64,000 nt of DNA from Neisseria elongata subsp. elongata (GCF_900113545.1 NZ_FOPS01000006.1:115254-179253); one strand, 5' to 3'; shown: positions 8,355-21,463, counted from the first letter of the stretch. Made by a program: numbers and translations. The notes: generated by a model not told the origin, from the sequence alone.

Positions 8355-9014
8355 ACCCATTCGGCAAATCTGCAAAATTTTCTTCAAATTTGACCGCTTG
8401 TGTCGGCGCTTTGGGTTTGCTCGGTTTTTTCCCTTCTTTTCCATTTTGTTCCCATTGGCTGACGGCTGTTTGCCAGTCGGCAAGCTGTTGGGCGTGGTGT
8501 TGTTCTCGGGTCGTCTGAATTTGGGCGAGCAGTTCGTTTTCAGACGGCAAGGTGTCTGCGTGCTTGCTACGCCATTTTTTGGTGAGCTCGCCGTTAAAGG
8601 CGTTTTTAAGCAGGGATTGGCGGTATTGTTGGATTTGCTGCGCTGCGGTTTTTAGACGACCTATGCCTTCGTCGATTTCGTCAAACAGGCTTTCGATTTT
8701 ATTGACGATGGCTTGTTGGGTTTCTTTGCTGGTTGGGTAAAAAAAAGGAACGCCTTTTAACACTGTTTGGCTGATATTTTGTTGTGTTCCACCTTTACCC
8801 ATAGAAATTAATTGACTTCTAATGGATAATAAATAATAAAAAAGAAATTTATTCAAAATATATTCAGGAATTTTTTTTGTAAAACAGATTGCCTGATTAG
8901 TCGCTAGCGGTATGGTGTTAATACCCAACTTCCCTATACTTCCATAAATTGCAATTAATACAGCACCTTGGGGAACTATTTTGGCAGAACTTTCCTGTAA
9001 ACCAAGTTCTGTGA

Positions 9015-9022
9015 TTTTTTTT
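9015..9022 (-). repeat. A8 homopolymer in hsdS (written as T8 on +)
   Basis: Eight A on the coding strand inside TRD1. The downstream conserved sequence ITELGLQESSAKIVP is reached only with nine (or six) A. It may be a slippage site, a fixed mutation or a sequencing error. Confidence 0.7.
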
Positions 9023-9196
9023 CTGCATAACTAACCAAACCATCATTTAAATCACTAATGTTCAGCCAATGAATCGAACCATTCTCATAATAGGCCGGAA
9101 CGCCTGATTTAGGTGTACCACCTGAACTCCATTCAAATTCAGCACCAAGAGTAGTTTTCTTCCACTCTTTCGGTAATTGCTGTTCTATGGTCATTG

Positions 9197-12040
9197 TTAT
9201 GCTGTCCATTGTCGGTTAATCTCGTTTAATAGGGTGTTAAAGTCTTGGTCGTTGGCGACAACTCCGCTCAATACATCATAGGCTTGCCCTAAGCCGCCGT
9301 GTTGGTTGAACGGGGTAAGTTCAAAGTCGTTCCCTTCGATGGCAAAGGAAGTGATGATGTGGTCGCGAATCATGGTCAGCCATTGCATTTGCTCTTCGGT
9401 CAGCGGTTTGTCGGCGCGGGCGTTGTGTTCAAACGTCCATGTTTGGAAGTTTTTACGCACGGTTTTGCTAAACGGGGTGATTTTGTCATCAATGCCAATC
9501 ACTCGGCGAACAAGGCTGACTAAGGCGGTGAGTTCGCTTTCTACCTGTTCGCTGACGTTATCCAAACGCGCGTATGCCTGCCAGATATGAGTAAATGCCA
9601 ATTTCGGTTTGGCTTTTTTGATGGCGGTTGCCAGCTCTTTAATCATCGCCAGGCTTAAGGCTTGGCGTTGATAAGGCTGGTTATAGAAAATCTGCAAGGC
9701 GGTGATTTCGTCTTTGTTGCTGCGTATCCATTCGGCAAAATCTTGGGTCAGGGTTTCATCATTTTCTGCCCAGCCTGCGTGGATGACTTCATCAATCTCG
9801 GCGTCAATTTTCTGCTCGTTTTGTTTGCGGATGTCGTCCAACGTGGTGATGAGTTCCATGGAAAGCGGACGTGCGGCGGCTTTGACGCGCTGTTTTTGTA
9901 TCTGTAAAACGGTTTTTTCAGACGGCATCTCATCAATGGAAATGCCTTCTTGCTCGCAGGCTGCCCGATGGATTTCATCGGCATTGATGGCGTGAAACAG
10001 GTCTTTGACCAATTGCGGTAATGGGACGCCGCCTGTGATTTCGGTAATCTGCTGCTGTTGTTCGTTATCCAGCTGTTTGTTTAAACGGGCAAGGCGTGCC
10101 GCCAGTGAGCTGATGCTGTCGCTATCAAATGCGCCGCCGAAGACGACGGCTTTGCCCAATTCGGAAAAGCTGACCGAACGTTTGGTGTCTAATTGTTGAC
10201 TTGCCGTTTTGAGCCATTTGGTAACACCGATGGCATCGACAATCACATAATGGGTTTTGGCTGATGATGCGGAAGGGCTGACTTTTTGCAGGCCTTCTTT
10301 ATCAAGCGTGCGTGTGCCGCGTCCTTTCATTTGCTCGAAATAATTGCGGCTTTTGACATCGCGCATAAACAGCAGGCATTCAAGCGGGCGGACATCGGTT
10401 CCCGTGGCAATCATATCGACGGTAACGGCGATGCGCGGGTTATAGCTGTTGCGGAAATTCGCCAAGACGGTTTTGGGTTCTTCGCCTTGTTCGATGACTT
10501 CGCCGTTCTCTCCCACAATATCGTCTTTGGCTTTGTAAGTGATTTTTTTGCAAAATTCGTTGCCTTGCCCGAACTCTTCGCGAACCATTTTGATGATGTC
10601 GTCGGCGTGGCTGTCGTTTTTGGCAAAAATCAAGGTTTTGGGTACTTCTTGACGATTTGGGAACATCACCGGTAAATGGTCGCGGAAAGTACGGATAATG
10701 GTGCGGATTTGGCTTGGATTGACAACATCCCTGTCGAGTTGCTTGGCGGTATAGTCTTCATCGCTATCTTGCTGCTGCCAGCGTTTGCGGCGTGTGGTGC
10801 GTTCGCGGTGTTCGACCAGCTCTTCAGCTTTGAATTTGCCGCCATCCAGGCTGATTTTGGTATTAATCAGATAGACTTCATTGCCTACGTTTACGCCATC
10901 GGCAACGGCTTGCTCGTGGCTGTATTCGCTGACGACATTTTGATTGAAAAAGCCAAAAGTGCGGTTGTCCGGTGTGGCGGTTAAACCAATCAGATAGGCA
11001 TCAAAATAATCCAACACTTGCCGCCAAAGGTTGTAAATGGAGCGATGGCATTCATCGATAAAGATAAAATCAAAAAATTCGGGTGGCAGATCCGGTTGAT
11101 AGGCAACGGGCAACGGTTCTTTTAAGCGGTTTTCCCATTCTTCCAATTCCATACTGTCATCCGGTATCGCCAGATCTTCCCCTTTTAATAGCGAATACAT
11201 GCGCTGAATGGTACAAATGCAGACTTCTACGCCGTTGGGAATGTGCGGCGATTTAATGACTTGAGCGTTGTAGAGTTCGGTAAATTTGCGGTTGTCGTCA
11301 GACGGGGTAAAAACCAACATTTCCTGCTCGGCCTGTTCGCCCAAGTTGACGGTGTCGACTAAAAATAAAATGCGGCGCTTGCCTGTGTATTTGAGCAAAC
11401 GATACATAATGCTAATGGCGGTATAGGTTTTGCCTGCGCCTGTGGCCATCTGAATCAAGGCGCGCGGCAAATCTTTTGCCAAAGAGTCTTGCATATTTTC
11501 GATGGCGGTTAATTGGCAATCGCGCAATCCTAACGCCGCTGCAGATAGATGGTTAGGATTGAGTGCCGGTATGGCTTTAAGTTTGGCGCGCAGGGTGTTT
11601 TTGCCTTCGTTTGCCCATTTTTGCAATGTCTCTGGGCGATGAAAATGGAATACTTCACGGGCACGCGGCGCGGGATCGTTGCGGTTGGTAAAACGTGTTA
11701 CTACGCCCGTGCTTTCATATAAAAAGGCAATCTCTGCTTGCTGAATATAATTAAGTTCGCTATCGGCATAGCGTGCGCTTTGCTCTTCCACCGTATTAAG
11801 CTTATGGCCAAAGTTTTCCGGCTTGGCTTCAATCATGGCAACCGGATCGCCATCAACAAACAACAGATAATCTACCGGACCGCTGTCGGTTGGATATTCA
11901 CGCACCGCCACACCTAAACTGCTGTTGCGATTAAAGTTCTTCACCGACTGTATCGCCCAGCCCGCCTGCTCCAATTTTTGGTCGATGATGTCGCGGGCTT
12001 GCTGCTCGGGGTGTTGGTTGTAGGTTGTCTGTTGAGTCAT
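9197..12040 (-). CDS. hsdR: Type I restriction endonuclease subunit HsdR
   Basis: 947 aa from ATG12040, chosen for its CCGGAGAG Shine-Dalgarno; an ATG at 12103 adds 21 unlikely residues. HsdR cleaves unmodified DNA after ATP-driven translocation. PD-(D/E)xK nuclease residues Asp57 and Glu71-Ala-Lys73 are at the N-terminus. SF2 motor motifs: Walker A MATGAGKT (198-205), DECH (329-332), LTATPDNRTFGFF, and MKGRGTRT. The helical C-terminal domain is present. The hsdS frame starts 13 nt before the hsdR stop. With hsdS off, the complex would lack specificity, so restriction should be silent or altered. Confidence 0.95.
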   Translation of the reverse strand: MTQQTTYNQHPEQQARDIIDQKLEQAGWAIQSVKNFNRNSSLGVAVREYPTDSGPVDYLLFVDGDPVAMIEAKPENFGHKLNTVEEQSARYADSELNYIQQAEIAFLYESTGVVTRFTNRNDPAPRAREVFHFHRPETLQKWANEGKNTLRAKLKAIPALNPNHLSAAALGLRDCQLTAIENMQDSLAKDLPRALIQMATGAGKTYTAISIMYRLLKYTGKRRILFLVDTVNLGEQAEQEMLVFTPSDDNRKFTELYNAQVIKSPHIPNGVEVCICTIQRMYSLLKGEDLAIPDDSMELEEWENRLKEPLPVAYQPDLPPEFFDFIFIDECHRSIYNLWRQVLDYFDAYLIGLTATPDNRTFGFFNQNVVSEYSHEQAVADGVNVGNEVYLINTKISLDGGKFKAEELVEHRERTTRRKRWQQQDSDEDYTAKQLDRDVVNPSQIRTIIRTFRDHLPVMFPNRQEVPKTLIFAKNDSHADDIIKMVREEFGQGNEFCKKITYKAKDDIVGENGEVIEQGEEPKTVLANFRNSYNPRIAVTVDMIATGTDVRPLECLLFMRDVKSRNYFEQMKGRGTRTLDKEGLQKVSPSASSAKTHYVIVDAIGVTKWLKTASQQLDTKRSVSFSELGKAVVFGGAFDSDSISSLAARLARLNKQLDNEQQQQITEITGGVPLPQLVKDLFHAINADEIHRAACEQEGISIDEMPSEKTVLQIQKQRVKAAARPLSMELITTLDDIRKQNEQKIDAEIDEVIHAGWAENDETLTQDFAEWIRSNKDEITALQIFYNQPYQRQALSLAMIKELATAIKKAKPKLAFTHIWQAYARLDNVSEQVESELTALVSLVRRVIGIDDKITPFSKTVRKNFQTWTFEHNARADKPLTEEQMQWLTMIRDHIITSFAIEGNDFELTPFNQHGGLGQAYDVLSGVVANDQDFNTLLNEINRQWTA

Positions 12041-12256
12041 ATACTCTCCGGATGGCGCGGTTATTTTTACAAAAATATAAAACAGGGTTTTGATTATATT
12101 CAATTCAGCCGAATCGGATAATCAAAATCAGGAAATATTTAACTTGAACTAGGGTTCCCCTCCTATTCGGCATAAGCATTCCTTAACGGCGGCATTGTCG
12201 TCATATCGTGCCTTTCAGACGGCCTATCATCAAAGCGTGTACAATCCCACCCCATT

Positions 12257-14713
12257 ATGAGTGAAAAAAACTGTTTCCACTGCGGCCTGCCCGTTCCCGA
12301 TGGTACCCATTTGCCGATTGTCTATGAACAGCGGGAAGAGCCTGCCTGCTGCGCCGGCTGTCAGGCTGTGGCGCAGGGCATTATTGATGCCGGGCTGGGC
12401 AATTATTACAAGCAGCGAACTGCCGAAGCGGAGCAGGCCGGGTTGCCTCCGCCCGAGATTCTGGCCCAACTGAAACTGTACGACCTGCCCGACGTGCAGC
12501 GCGAATTTGTCGAAACGCTGTCGGAAAACGAGCGTGAAGCATCGTTGATGCTGGGCGGCGTTACTTGCGCCGCCTGCGTCTGGCTGATTGAACAGCAGCT
12601 ATTGCGGCAAAGCGGTATTCTGTCGGCCGAATTGAATTACAGCACGCTGAAGGCGCGAATCAAGTGGGACGACAGCCGGGTAAAACTCTCCGACATTTTG
12701 CTGAAAATCCGTCAAACAGGTTATTTGGCCTCGCCTTACGACGCGCACAAGGCAGACGAATCGGCGCGGAAAGAACGTAAAAAGGCCATCGTCCGCCTGG
12801 CCGTGGCCGGGATGTGCATGATGCAGACCATGATGTTTGCCCTGCCGACCTACCTGTATGACGATATCGAGCCGCAATTTCTCACTATTTTGCATTGGGG
12901 AGCATTTTTAATGGTGCTGCCCGTTATCTTTTTCGCCGCCGTCCCGTTTTATCGCGGCTGTCTGCGCGATCTGAAAAACCGCCGCCCCGGCATGGACACG
13001 CCGATTGCGTTATCCATCTGGCTGGCTTTCGGTGCCGGCCTGTACGCCCTGTTGCGGAATGCAGGACAAGGAATGTATTTCGAGGGTTTGGCCATGCTGG
13101 TGTTCCTGCTTTCACTGGGGCGTTTTATGGAACAGTCCGCACGGCGCAAAGCAGGGGATGCGGCGGAAAGGCTGGTCAAACTCGTACCTGCCTTCTGCCG
13201 CAAACTGCCGAACTATCCTGAAGACGAAACGGTTGAAGAAGCCGCCGTGGTACAGCTTCAACGCGGCGACGTGCTGCTGGTGAGAGCGGGCGAAGTGATA
13301 CCTGCCGACGGTTGCATCCTGACAGGTGAAAGCGAAGCCGACGAAGCCATGCTGACCGGTGAAAACCTGCCCGTACCCAAACAGCCGGGCGATAAAGTTA
13401 CCGCCGGCACGCTCAACACCGCCGGCCCGATCATCATCCGTGCAGACGGCGTGGGCGGCGATACGCGTTTGGCGCACATCGTCAAACTGCTCGACAAAGC
13501 CTTATCGCAAAAACCGCGTTTGGCCGTTTTGGCCGACCAATACGCCTCGCGCTTCGTGTTCGGCATGATTGCCTTCTCACTGCCCGTCTTCATCGGCTGG
13601 TGGTGGTATAGCGACATCCATCAGGCCTTATGGATTACCGTTTCACTGCTGGTCATTACCTGCCCGTGCGCCCTGTCGCTCGCCACACCCACCGCCCTGG
13701 CCGCATCCACGGGCAAGCTGGCCGCGCAAGGCGTATTGGTGGCCGGCCCGCAGGCTTTGGAAACTTTGGCCGTTGCCACCGATGCCGTATTCGACAAAAC
13801 AGGCACGCTGACGGAAGGCCGTCTGAAAGTAAAACAAACAATCTGCCTAGGCAGCCTGACAGAACAACAGGCGGCACAAATCGCACAAACGCTCGAAGCC
13901 CAATCCGAACACCCGATTGCCCGCGCCATCGCCGCCCTACCCTTTTCAGACGGCCTCCATATCGAGCCCGGACAAAGGCTGAACCGCGTCGGCCACGGTG
14001 TCAGCGCGATGCTGGCCATCAACGGTCAAACCGACCTCTGGCTGCTGGGCAAACCCGAATACGTCGCCGAAACCGCCGGCAACCTGCCCGATACCGTTAC
14101 CGAGGCAAAACATACGGGCACACTCATCACCCTCGGCAACCGCTACGGTTTTGAAGCCGTTTTCCTGCTTGAAGACCAAACCAAATCCGGCATCCCGCAA
14201 ATGGTTGCCGAATTGAAACAACAAGGGTTAACCGTCCACCTCCTCAGCGGAGACCGCCAAGCCGCCGTGCAATCGCTGGCGCAGAACCTGCGTCTGGACG
14301 CATTCCGCGCCGAAGCCGTTCCGGAAGACAAACTGGCCTATGTCGAAACCCTGCAACGGCAGGGCAAGAAAGTGCTGATGGTGGGCGACGGCATCAACGA
14401 CGCACCCGTTTTGGCCGCCGCCGACGTATCCGTTGCCGTGGCGGGCGGGGCCGACGTTGCCCGTGCAGGTGCAGACATCGTATTGCTGAACGACGATATG
14501 GCCGTGATTCCGCAAGCGGTAAACCAAGCCAAACGCACCGCCGCAATTATCCGTCAGAATCTGATTTGGGCAGCCGCATACAATCTGATCGCCGTCCCGC
14601 TGGCCGCAGCAGGATTCGTTACCCCCTGGCTGGCCGCATTAGGCATGAGCGGCAGCTCCCTGTTGGTATTAGCCAATGCGCTGCGCTTAAGGAAACATGG
14701 CAAACCGGTTTAA
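12257..14713 (+). CDS. ccoI: CcoI/FixI-type copper-transporting P1B ATPase
   Basis: 818 aa. The N-terminal metal-binding region CFHCG...CCAGC (Cys6, Cys9, Cys31, Cys32, Cys35) is typical of the ATPases that supply copper for cbb3 oxidase assembly. It is followed by an HMA domain (GVTCAACVW, Cys104/Cys107), eight predicted membrane helices, TGES in the actuator, the CPC ion site (469-471), phosphorylation motif DKTGTLT (513-519), SEHPIA and GDGINDAP. Inner-membrane exporter of Cu(I) to the periplasm; cytochrome cbb3 is the main terminal oxidase of Neisseria. The cco structural genes are not here. A TACAAT -10-like box ends only 11 bp before the ATG. Confidence 0.88.
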   Translation: MSEKNCFHCGLPVPDGTHLPIVYEQREEPACCAGCQAVAQGIIDAGLGNYYKQRTAEAEQAGLPPPEILAQLKLYDLPDVQREFVETLSENEREASLMLGGVTCAACVWLIEQQLLRQSGILSAELNYSTLKARIKWDDSRVKLSDILLKIRQTGYLASPYDAHKADESARKERKKAIVRLAVAGMCMMQTMMFALPTYLYDDIEPQFLTILHWGAFLMVLPVIFFAAVPFYRGCLRDLKNRRPGMDTPIALSIWLAFGAGLYALLRNAGQGMYFEGLAMLVFLLSLGRFMEQSARRKAGDAAERLVKLVPAFCRKLPNYPEDETVEEAAVVQLQRGDVLLVRAGEVIPADGCILTGESEADEAMLTGENLPVPKQPGDKVTAGTLNTAGPIIIRADGVGGDTRLAHIVKLLDKALSQKPRLAVLADQYASRFVFGMIAFSLPVFIGWWWYSDIHQALWITVSLLVITCPCALSLATPTALAASTGKLAAQGVLVAGPQALETLAVATDAVFDKTGTLTEGRLKVKQTICLGSLTEQQAAQIAQTLEAQSEHPIARAIAALPFSDGLHIEPGQRLNRVGHGVSAMLAINGQTDLWLLGKPEYVAETAGNLPDTVTEAKHTGTLITLGNRYGFEAVFLLEDQTKSGIPQMVAELKQQGLTVHLLSGDRQAAVQSLAQNLRLDAFRAEAVPEDKLAYVETLQRQGKKVLMVGDGINDAPVLAAADVSVAVAGGADVARAGADIVLLNDDMAVIPQAVNQAKRTAAIIRQNLIWAAAYNLIAVPLAAAGFVTPWLAALGMSGSSLLVLANALRLRKHGKPV

Positions 14714-14876
14714 TTTCCGATTTGATTTCCGACTGTGCCGCATCAAAAGCTGAAGGCCGTCTGAAAACACGCTTGACAGACGCTTAGTAAAACAAACCGA
14801 TGCGGCATTGCCCTCCTTGCCCGAATGCAAGCTAATCCGCCGCCAATCCAAATCAAAAAACAGTGAAACCAAAAAT

Positions 14877-14902
14877 ATGGGGCTGACAATCGTCAGCCCC
14901 AT
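14877..14902. terminator. Intrinsic terminator between convergent genes
   Basis: An 11-bp perfect stem ATGGGGCTGAC / GTCAGCCCCAT with a 4-nt loop. It lies 28 bp after the stop of the minus-strand DUF4124 gene and also faces ccoI. T-rich sequence follows on the minus strand. Confidence 0.8.
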
Positions 14903-14929
14903 TATGAATCCGGTTTGAAACCCGATTAT

Positions 14930-15412
14930 TTATTTACAATATTTCGCTACTTCTTGATTGAAACGCTGAATCAATGCTTCACGCTTGTCGGTACGCGCAT
15001 TTTGCGCAAAAGACAAATTCATCTGTGCGGTTTTACAGTTTGCTTCTTGCGCCTGTTTATTCTGCTCTTCAATTTCTTTATTGCGTTTTTCAGCTTCTTT
15101 ATTCTGCTGTGCAATCTGCTCGCTCACTCTGGCCTGTTGTTCAGCCAAAGACGGTGTAGCATTAGGATCACCGACGGTTGTAACGGAAGCGGGCTGAACG
15201 GTCGAATTCACCGGCGGCGTTACTTTGTTGGTACGGATGTTGATAATGGTAGTGTCTGCAGGTATCAATTTATAGGGGACATCGGAATAAGTATTGACAC
15301 CCCGCTTGTCTTTCCAACGGTAAATATCGGAAGAAACGGAAGCTGCGTAAACGCTGCCGGACACCAACAAGCTGCCCAACAACAAAACTTTGGCAATTTG
15401 AGTAATGTGCAT
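14930..15412 (-). CDS. Secreted DUF4124-domain protein
   Basis: 160 aa. The signal peptide runs to SVYA-A near residue 23. A DUF4124 core follows (IYRWKDKRGVNTYSDVPYKL), which in this family is a short beta fold found in periplasmic proteins of unknown function in beta- and gammaproteobacteria. Residues about 90-135 are a Gln/Glu/Lys-rich segment (EQIAQQNKEAEKRNKEIEEQ) likely to be a coiled coil. Two cysteines near the C-terminus could form a disulfide. It is monocistronic, divergent from guaB, and ends in a strong hairpin. The function is unknown; envelope localisation is inferred from the signal peptide. Confidence 0.85.
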   Translation of the reverse strand: MHITQIAKVLLLGSLLVSGSVYAASVSSDIYRWKDKRGVNTYSDVPYKLIPADTTIINIRTNKVTPPVNSTVQPASVTTVGDPNATPSLAEQQARVSEQIAQQNKEAEKRNKEIEEQNKQAQEANCKTAQMNLSFAQNARTDKREALIQRFNQEVAKYCK

Positions 15413-15446
15413 AATTCGACTCTCTCTTTTGTATCGGTATGAATGA

Positions 15447-17039
<1,593 letters not shown>

Positions 17040-17053
17040 GGTAAAGTAAACAA

Positions 17054-17083
17054 AGGTCGTCTGAAAAGCTTTTCAGACGACCT
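17054..17083. terminator. Inverted mucosa-type DUS pair after guaB
   Basis: AGGTCGTCTGAA at 17054-17065 and its complement at 17072-17083 form a tight hairpin with a 6-nt loop. It serves both guaB and the convergent WG-repeat gene. The dialect differs from the AG-DUS of the rest of the window. Confidence 0.75.
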
Positions 17084-17107
17084 TACTTACAAAAAAATTA
17101 CAAATCG

Positions 17108-18100
17108 CTATTCCACTTCAACCGGTTTGCCTTGCTTATCAATATAAAAAAATTCATCTTCACTAAAATCTTCGTCTTTAAATATATTCTTCATATTAAC
17201 AAGTGCCACACCATTTTGGAAATCATTAAAAGTACCAAATTTGAACGGTATGATTACTTTGCCGGTTTTATCTAAATAGCCGAATTTGCCGTTTAATTCT
17301 GCACCAATCAGACCTTCGCTCAATGAACCTAGATATGTATATTTAAAAGGAATAACTACCTTTCCCTTTTTATCGATATAACCATATTTATCATTTTGTG
17401 TAACTTTTGCCATACCATCCTGAAAACTAGAAGCACTTTTATATCGAGCAGGAATTACCCACTTATTTTCCTTATCAATATAACCCCATTTATCAAGAAT
17501 CTTAACAGCAGCTAAGCCTTCATTAAAATAAAAAGCTTCTTCATATTTTGTTGGAATAACCATCTCACCTTTTGTATTGATATAACCATATTTATTTGTA
17601 TCAGCAGTGGCGACTGCAGCGAGTCCTTCACTGAATGAATCGGCTTTAACATATTGAAATGGGATGACAACTTTACCCTTTGTATCAATAAAACCCCATT
17701 TACCTTTTTGTTTGGTAGGAGCAATACCTTGTTCAAAATCACCAGGCAAGTCTTCAAATTTTAAAGGAATAACTTCTTTGCCACTGGCGTTAATATAGCC
17801 ACATAAAATCTGATCTGATTTTCCTACGGTTTTACATACTGCTGCCAATCCTTCATAAAAATCATGGGCAACGTAATATTTGAGCGGAACAACAACTTTC
17901 CCTTGTCGATTGACAAAACCATATAAAAAAGGAATCTTCTCGTTACCCGGCTTAGTAACCATAGACAAACCTTCTTCATTAAGGCACTCAACCATGCTAT
18001 AACCTTCTCTACCGGTTAATTTTGGTTTTTCGCAGGTATCAGCCAGTGCAACAGGCATATACACTGAAGCGATGAAAGCACCTAAAAATATTTTCTTCAT
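17108..18100 (-). CDS. Secreted WG-repeat protein
   Basis: 330 aa with a signal peptide ending at VALA-D (about residue 20). Seven WG/KWG-type repeats follow, for example YGFVNRQGKVVVPLKY, WGFIDTKGKVVIPFQY and FGYLDKTGKVIIPFKF, plus a partial eighth (FFYIDKQGKPVEV) at the end. WG repeats are predicted beta-rich modules in secreted or periplasmic proteins whose ligand is generally unknown. A pair of cysteines lies near the N-terminus. The gene is AT-rich compared with guaB and eno, and both its flanks carry mucosa-type DUS, which points to recent import. No partner gene is adjacent. Confidence 0.88.
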   Translation of the reverse strand: MKKIFLGAFIASVYMPVALADTCEKPKLTGREGYSMVECLNEEGLSMVTKPGNEKIPFLYGFVNRQGKVVVPLKYYVAHDFYEGLAAVCKTVGKSDQILCGYINASGKEVIPLKFEDLPGDFEQGIAPTKQKGKWGFIDTKGKVVIPFQYVKADSFSEGLAAVATADTNKYGYINTKGEMVIPTKYEEAFYFNEGLAAVKILDKWGYIDKENKWVIPARYKSASSFQDGMAKVTQNDKYGYIDKKGKVVIPFKYTYLGSLSEGLIGAELNGKFGYLDKTGKVIIPFKFGTFNDFQNGVALVNMKNIFKDEDFSEDEFFYIDKQGKPVEVE

Positions 18101-19734
<1,634 letters not shown>

Positions 19735-19743
19735 GGCCGAAAC

Positions 19744-20022
19744 ATGAAGTGGGTAACTTTGGTGCTCGTGTCCGCCATCACCCTTTTCCAATATCAACTG
19801 TGGATAGGGAAAGGCAGCTATCACGACGTGGTCGTTACGGACGGCAAAATAGCGGCACAACAGGCCACGAACGCGAATCTGCAGCTGCGTAACAACGCCC
19901 TGAGTGCCGAAGTCGCCGACCTGACCGACGGCAGCGAGGCCATCACCGAAATCGCCCGCGTCGATTTGGGCTACATCGAACAAGGCGAAACCTACTACCG
20001 CCTGATCAAACGGAACGATTAA
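19744..20022 (+). CDS. ftsB: Cell division protein FtsB
   Basis: 92 aa. One N-terminal membrane helix (WVTLVLVSAITLFQYQLWIG) is followed by a short periplasmic coiled coil (AAQQATNANLQLRNNALSAE) and the conserved tail IARVDLGYIEQGETYYRL. FtsB joins FtsL and FtsQ in the divisome and helps activate septal peptidoglycan synthesis. The size, topology and position directly after eno are all diagnostic. Confidence 0.93.
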   Translation: MKWVTLVLVSAITLFQYQLWIGKGSYHDVVVTDGKIAAQQATNANLQLRNNALSAEVADLTDGSEAITEIARVDLGYIEQGETYYRLIKRND

Positions 20023-20047
20023 GGCTTCCCGCCCGTTCCTTCAACAA

Positions 20048-20088
20048 AGGCCGTCTGAAAACCCGCAAACAAGGTTTTCAGACGGCCT
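20048..20088 (+). terminator. Inverted DUS pair after eno-ftsB
   Basis: AG-DUS and its complement about 17 nt apart, 25 bp after the ftsB stop. A third single DUS lies near 20100 before proA. Confidence 0.7.
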
Positions 20089-20163
20089 CAATCCATATTT
20101 TCAGACGGCCTAACTTTGTTTATCATCTGCTTTCCATTTCCCGACCAACATCAGGAGGACACC

Positions 20164-21423
20164 ATGCAGGACACCGCCGCCTACGTCCGCGCCCAGGCCG
20201 CCGCCGCGCGCAACGCCTATTACGCCGTATCCGCCGCCGACAGCTCGGCCAAAAACGCCGCCCTGCTCCGCACGGCCGAACTACTGGACAAACACCGCAC
20301 CGCAATCTTGGCCGCCAACCGCCAGGACATGGAAAACGCCGAAGCAAAAGGACTGGACGCCGCCATGCTCGACCGCCTGCAACTTTCCGACGCGGGCATA
20401 GACAACATCTGCGAAGGCCTGCGCCAGATTGCCGCCCTGCCCGACCCCGTGGGCGAAATGGACGAATTCCGCACCCGCCCGAACGGCCTTCAAATCGGCA
20501 AAATGCGCGTACCGCTCGGTGTCATCGGCATCATCTACGAATCGCGGCCGAACGTAACCGCCGATGCCGCCGCCCTGTGCCTGAAATCCGGCAACGCCTG
20601 CGTCCTTCGCGGCGGCAGCGAGGCCGTCAACAGCAACAGCGCGATTGCCAAACTGTTCCGTCAAGCCCTGCACGAAAACGGCCTGCCCGCCGATGCCGTC
20701 TGCTTTATCGAAGACACCGCCCGCGAAGGCGTGGGCGCGATGCTGCAAAGCCCCGATTTAATCGACGTCATCATCCCGCGCGGCGGCAAATCGCTGGTGG
20801 CGAGGATTGCCGCCGAAGCCCGCGTACCGGTCATCAAACATTTGGACGGCATCTGCCACGTCTATCTGGACGAATTTGCCGACCCCGAAAAAGCCGTCTC
20901 CATCGCCTTCAACGCCAAAACCTCGCGCTACGGCACCTGCAACACCATGGAAACCCTGCTGGTCCACGCCGCCCGTGCCGCCGAACTCCTGCCGCCGCTG
21001 GCAGAAAAATACCGCGAAAAAGGCGTGGAACTGCGGGGCTGCCCGCAAACGCTGTCCATACTGCCCGACATTCAGACGGCCTCCGACCAAGACTGGGACA
21101 CCGAATACCTCGCCCCCGTACTTGCCGTCAAAATCGTCGGCAGCCTCGAAGAAGCCGTCGCCCACATCAACCGCCACGGCAGCGGCCACACCGACAGCAT
21201 CGTAACCGAACACCTCGGCCGTACCCAAACCTTCCTGCGCGCCGTCGATTCCGCCAGCGTGATGGTAAACGCCTCCACCCGTTTTGCCGATGGCTTCGAA
21301 TACGGCCTCGGCGCGGAAATCGGCATTTCTACCGACAAAATCCACGTCCGCGGCCCCGTCGGCCTGCACGGCCTGACCTCGCAAAAATGGATCGTGCTCG
21401 GCAACGGCCAAATCCGTACCTAA
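20164..21423 (+). CDS. proA: Gamma-glutamyl phosphate reductase
   Basis: 419 aa from ATG20164, which has the strong SD AGGAGG; the in-frame upstream ATG is discarded. ProA reduces gamma-glutamyl phosphate to glutamate semialdehyde with NADPH, the second step of proline synthesis. Aldehyde-dehydrogenase-like fold: [20 protein letters not shown], the GGSEAVNSN loop, and the catalytic Cys in [14 protein letters not shown]. ProB is not adjacent. The gene ends in a variant DUS hairpin. Confidence 0.97.
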   Translation: MQDTAAYVRAQAAAARNAYYAVSAADSSAKNAALLRTAELLDKHRTAILAANRQDMENAEAKGLDAAMLDRLQLSDAGIDNICEGLRQIAALPDPVGEMDEFRTRPNGLQIGKMRVPLGVIGIIYESRPNVTADAAALCLKSGNACVLRGGSEAVNSNSAIAKLFRQALHENGLPADAVCFIEDTAREGVGAMLQSPDLIDVIIPRGGKSLVARIAAEARVPVIKHLDGICHVYLDEFADPEKAVSIAFNAKTSRYGTCNTMETLLVHAARAAELLPPLAEKYREKGVELRGCPQTLSILPDIQTASDQDWDTEYLAPVLAVKIVGSLEEAVAHINRHGSGHTDSIVTEHLGRTQTFLRAVDSASVMVNASTRFADGFEYGLGAEIGISTDKIHVRGPVGLHGLTSQKWIVLGNGQIRT

Positions 21424-21431
21424 ACCCTGCA

Positions 21432-21463
21432 AGGCCATCTGAAAAACAATTTTCAGACGGCCT
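21432..21463 (+). terminator. Imperfect inverted DUS pair after proA
   Basis: The left arm is AGGCCATCTGAA, one base off the AG-DUS; the right arm is a perfect complement copy. A short loop separates them, 8 bp after the stop. Confidence 0.6.

Larger units (their letters stand above)
8040..9209 (-). pseudogene. hsdS: Type I specificity subunit hsdS, phase-off at two homopolymer tracts and truncated in TRD2
   Basis: Three frames are needed to read this gene. Frame one (from 9209) encodes the start of TRD1 and runs off-frame at an A8 tract (T8 at 9015-9022), stopping near 8976. The next frame, read across the tract, gives KITELGLQESSAKIVPQGAV and the rest of TRD1, then the central conserved helix region (KETQQAIVNKIESLFDEID). 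It ends near 8293 because a G7 tract (C7 at 8348-8354) is out of frame. With G6 the reading becomes PNGWGVVKLENIADIGSG, the normal opening of a second TRD. TRD2 then ends abruptly at NHVFRAKRI, where full-length HsdS would continue. With both tracts restored the product would be about 389 aa. The A tract needs +1 or -2 bases and the G tract needs -1. The TRDs are AT-rich, as usual. Confidence 0.9.

Noticed and set aside
12104..12256. Upstream extension of hsdR to ATG12103
   Set aside because: The added residues are hydrophobic and AT-rich, and the ATG at 12040 has a proper Shine-Dalgarno and begins the conserved part.
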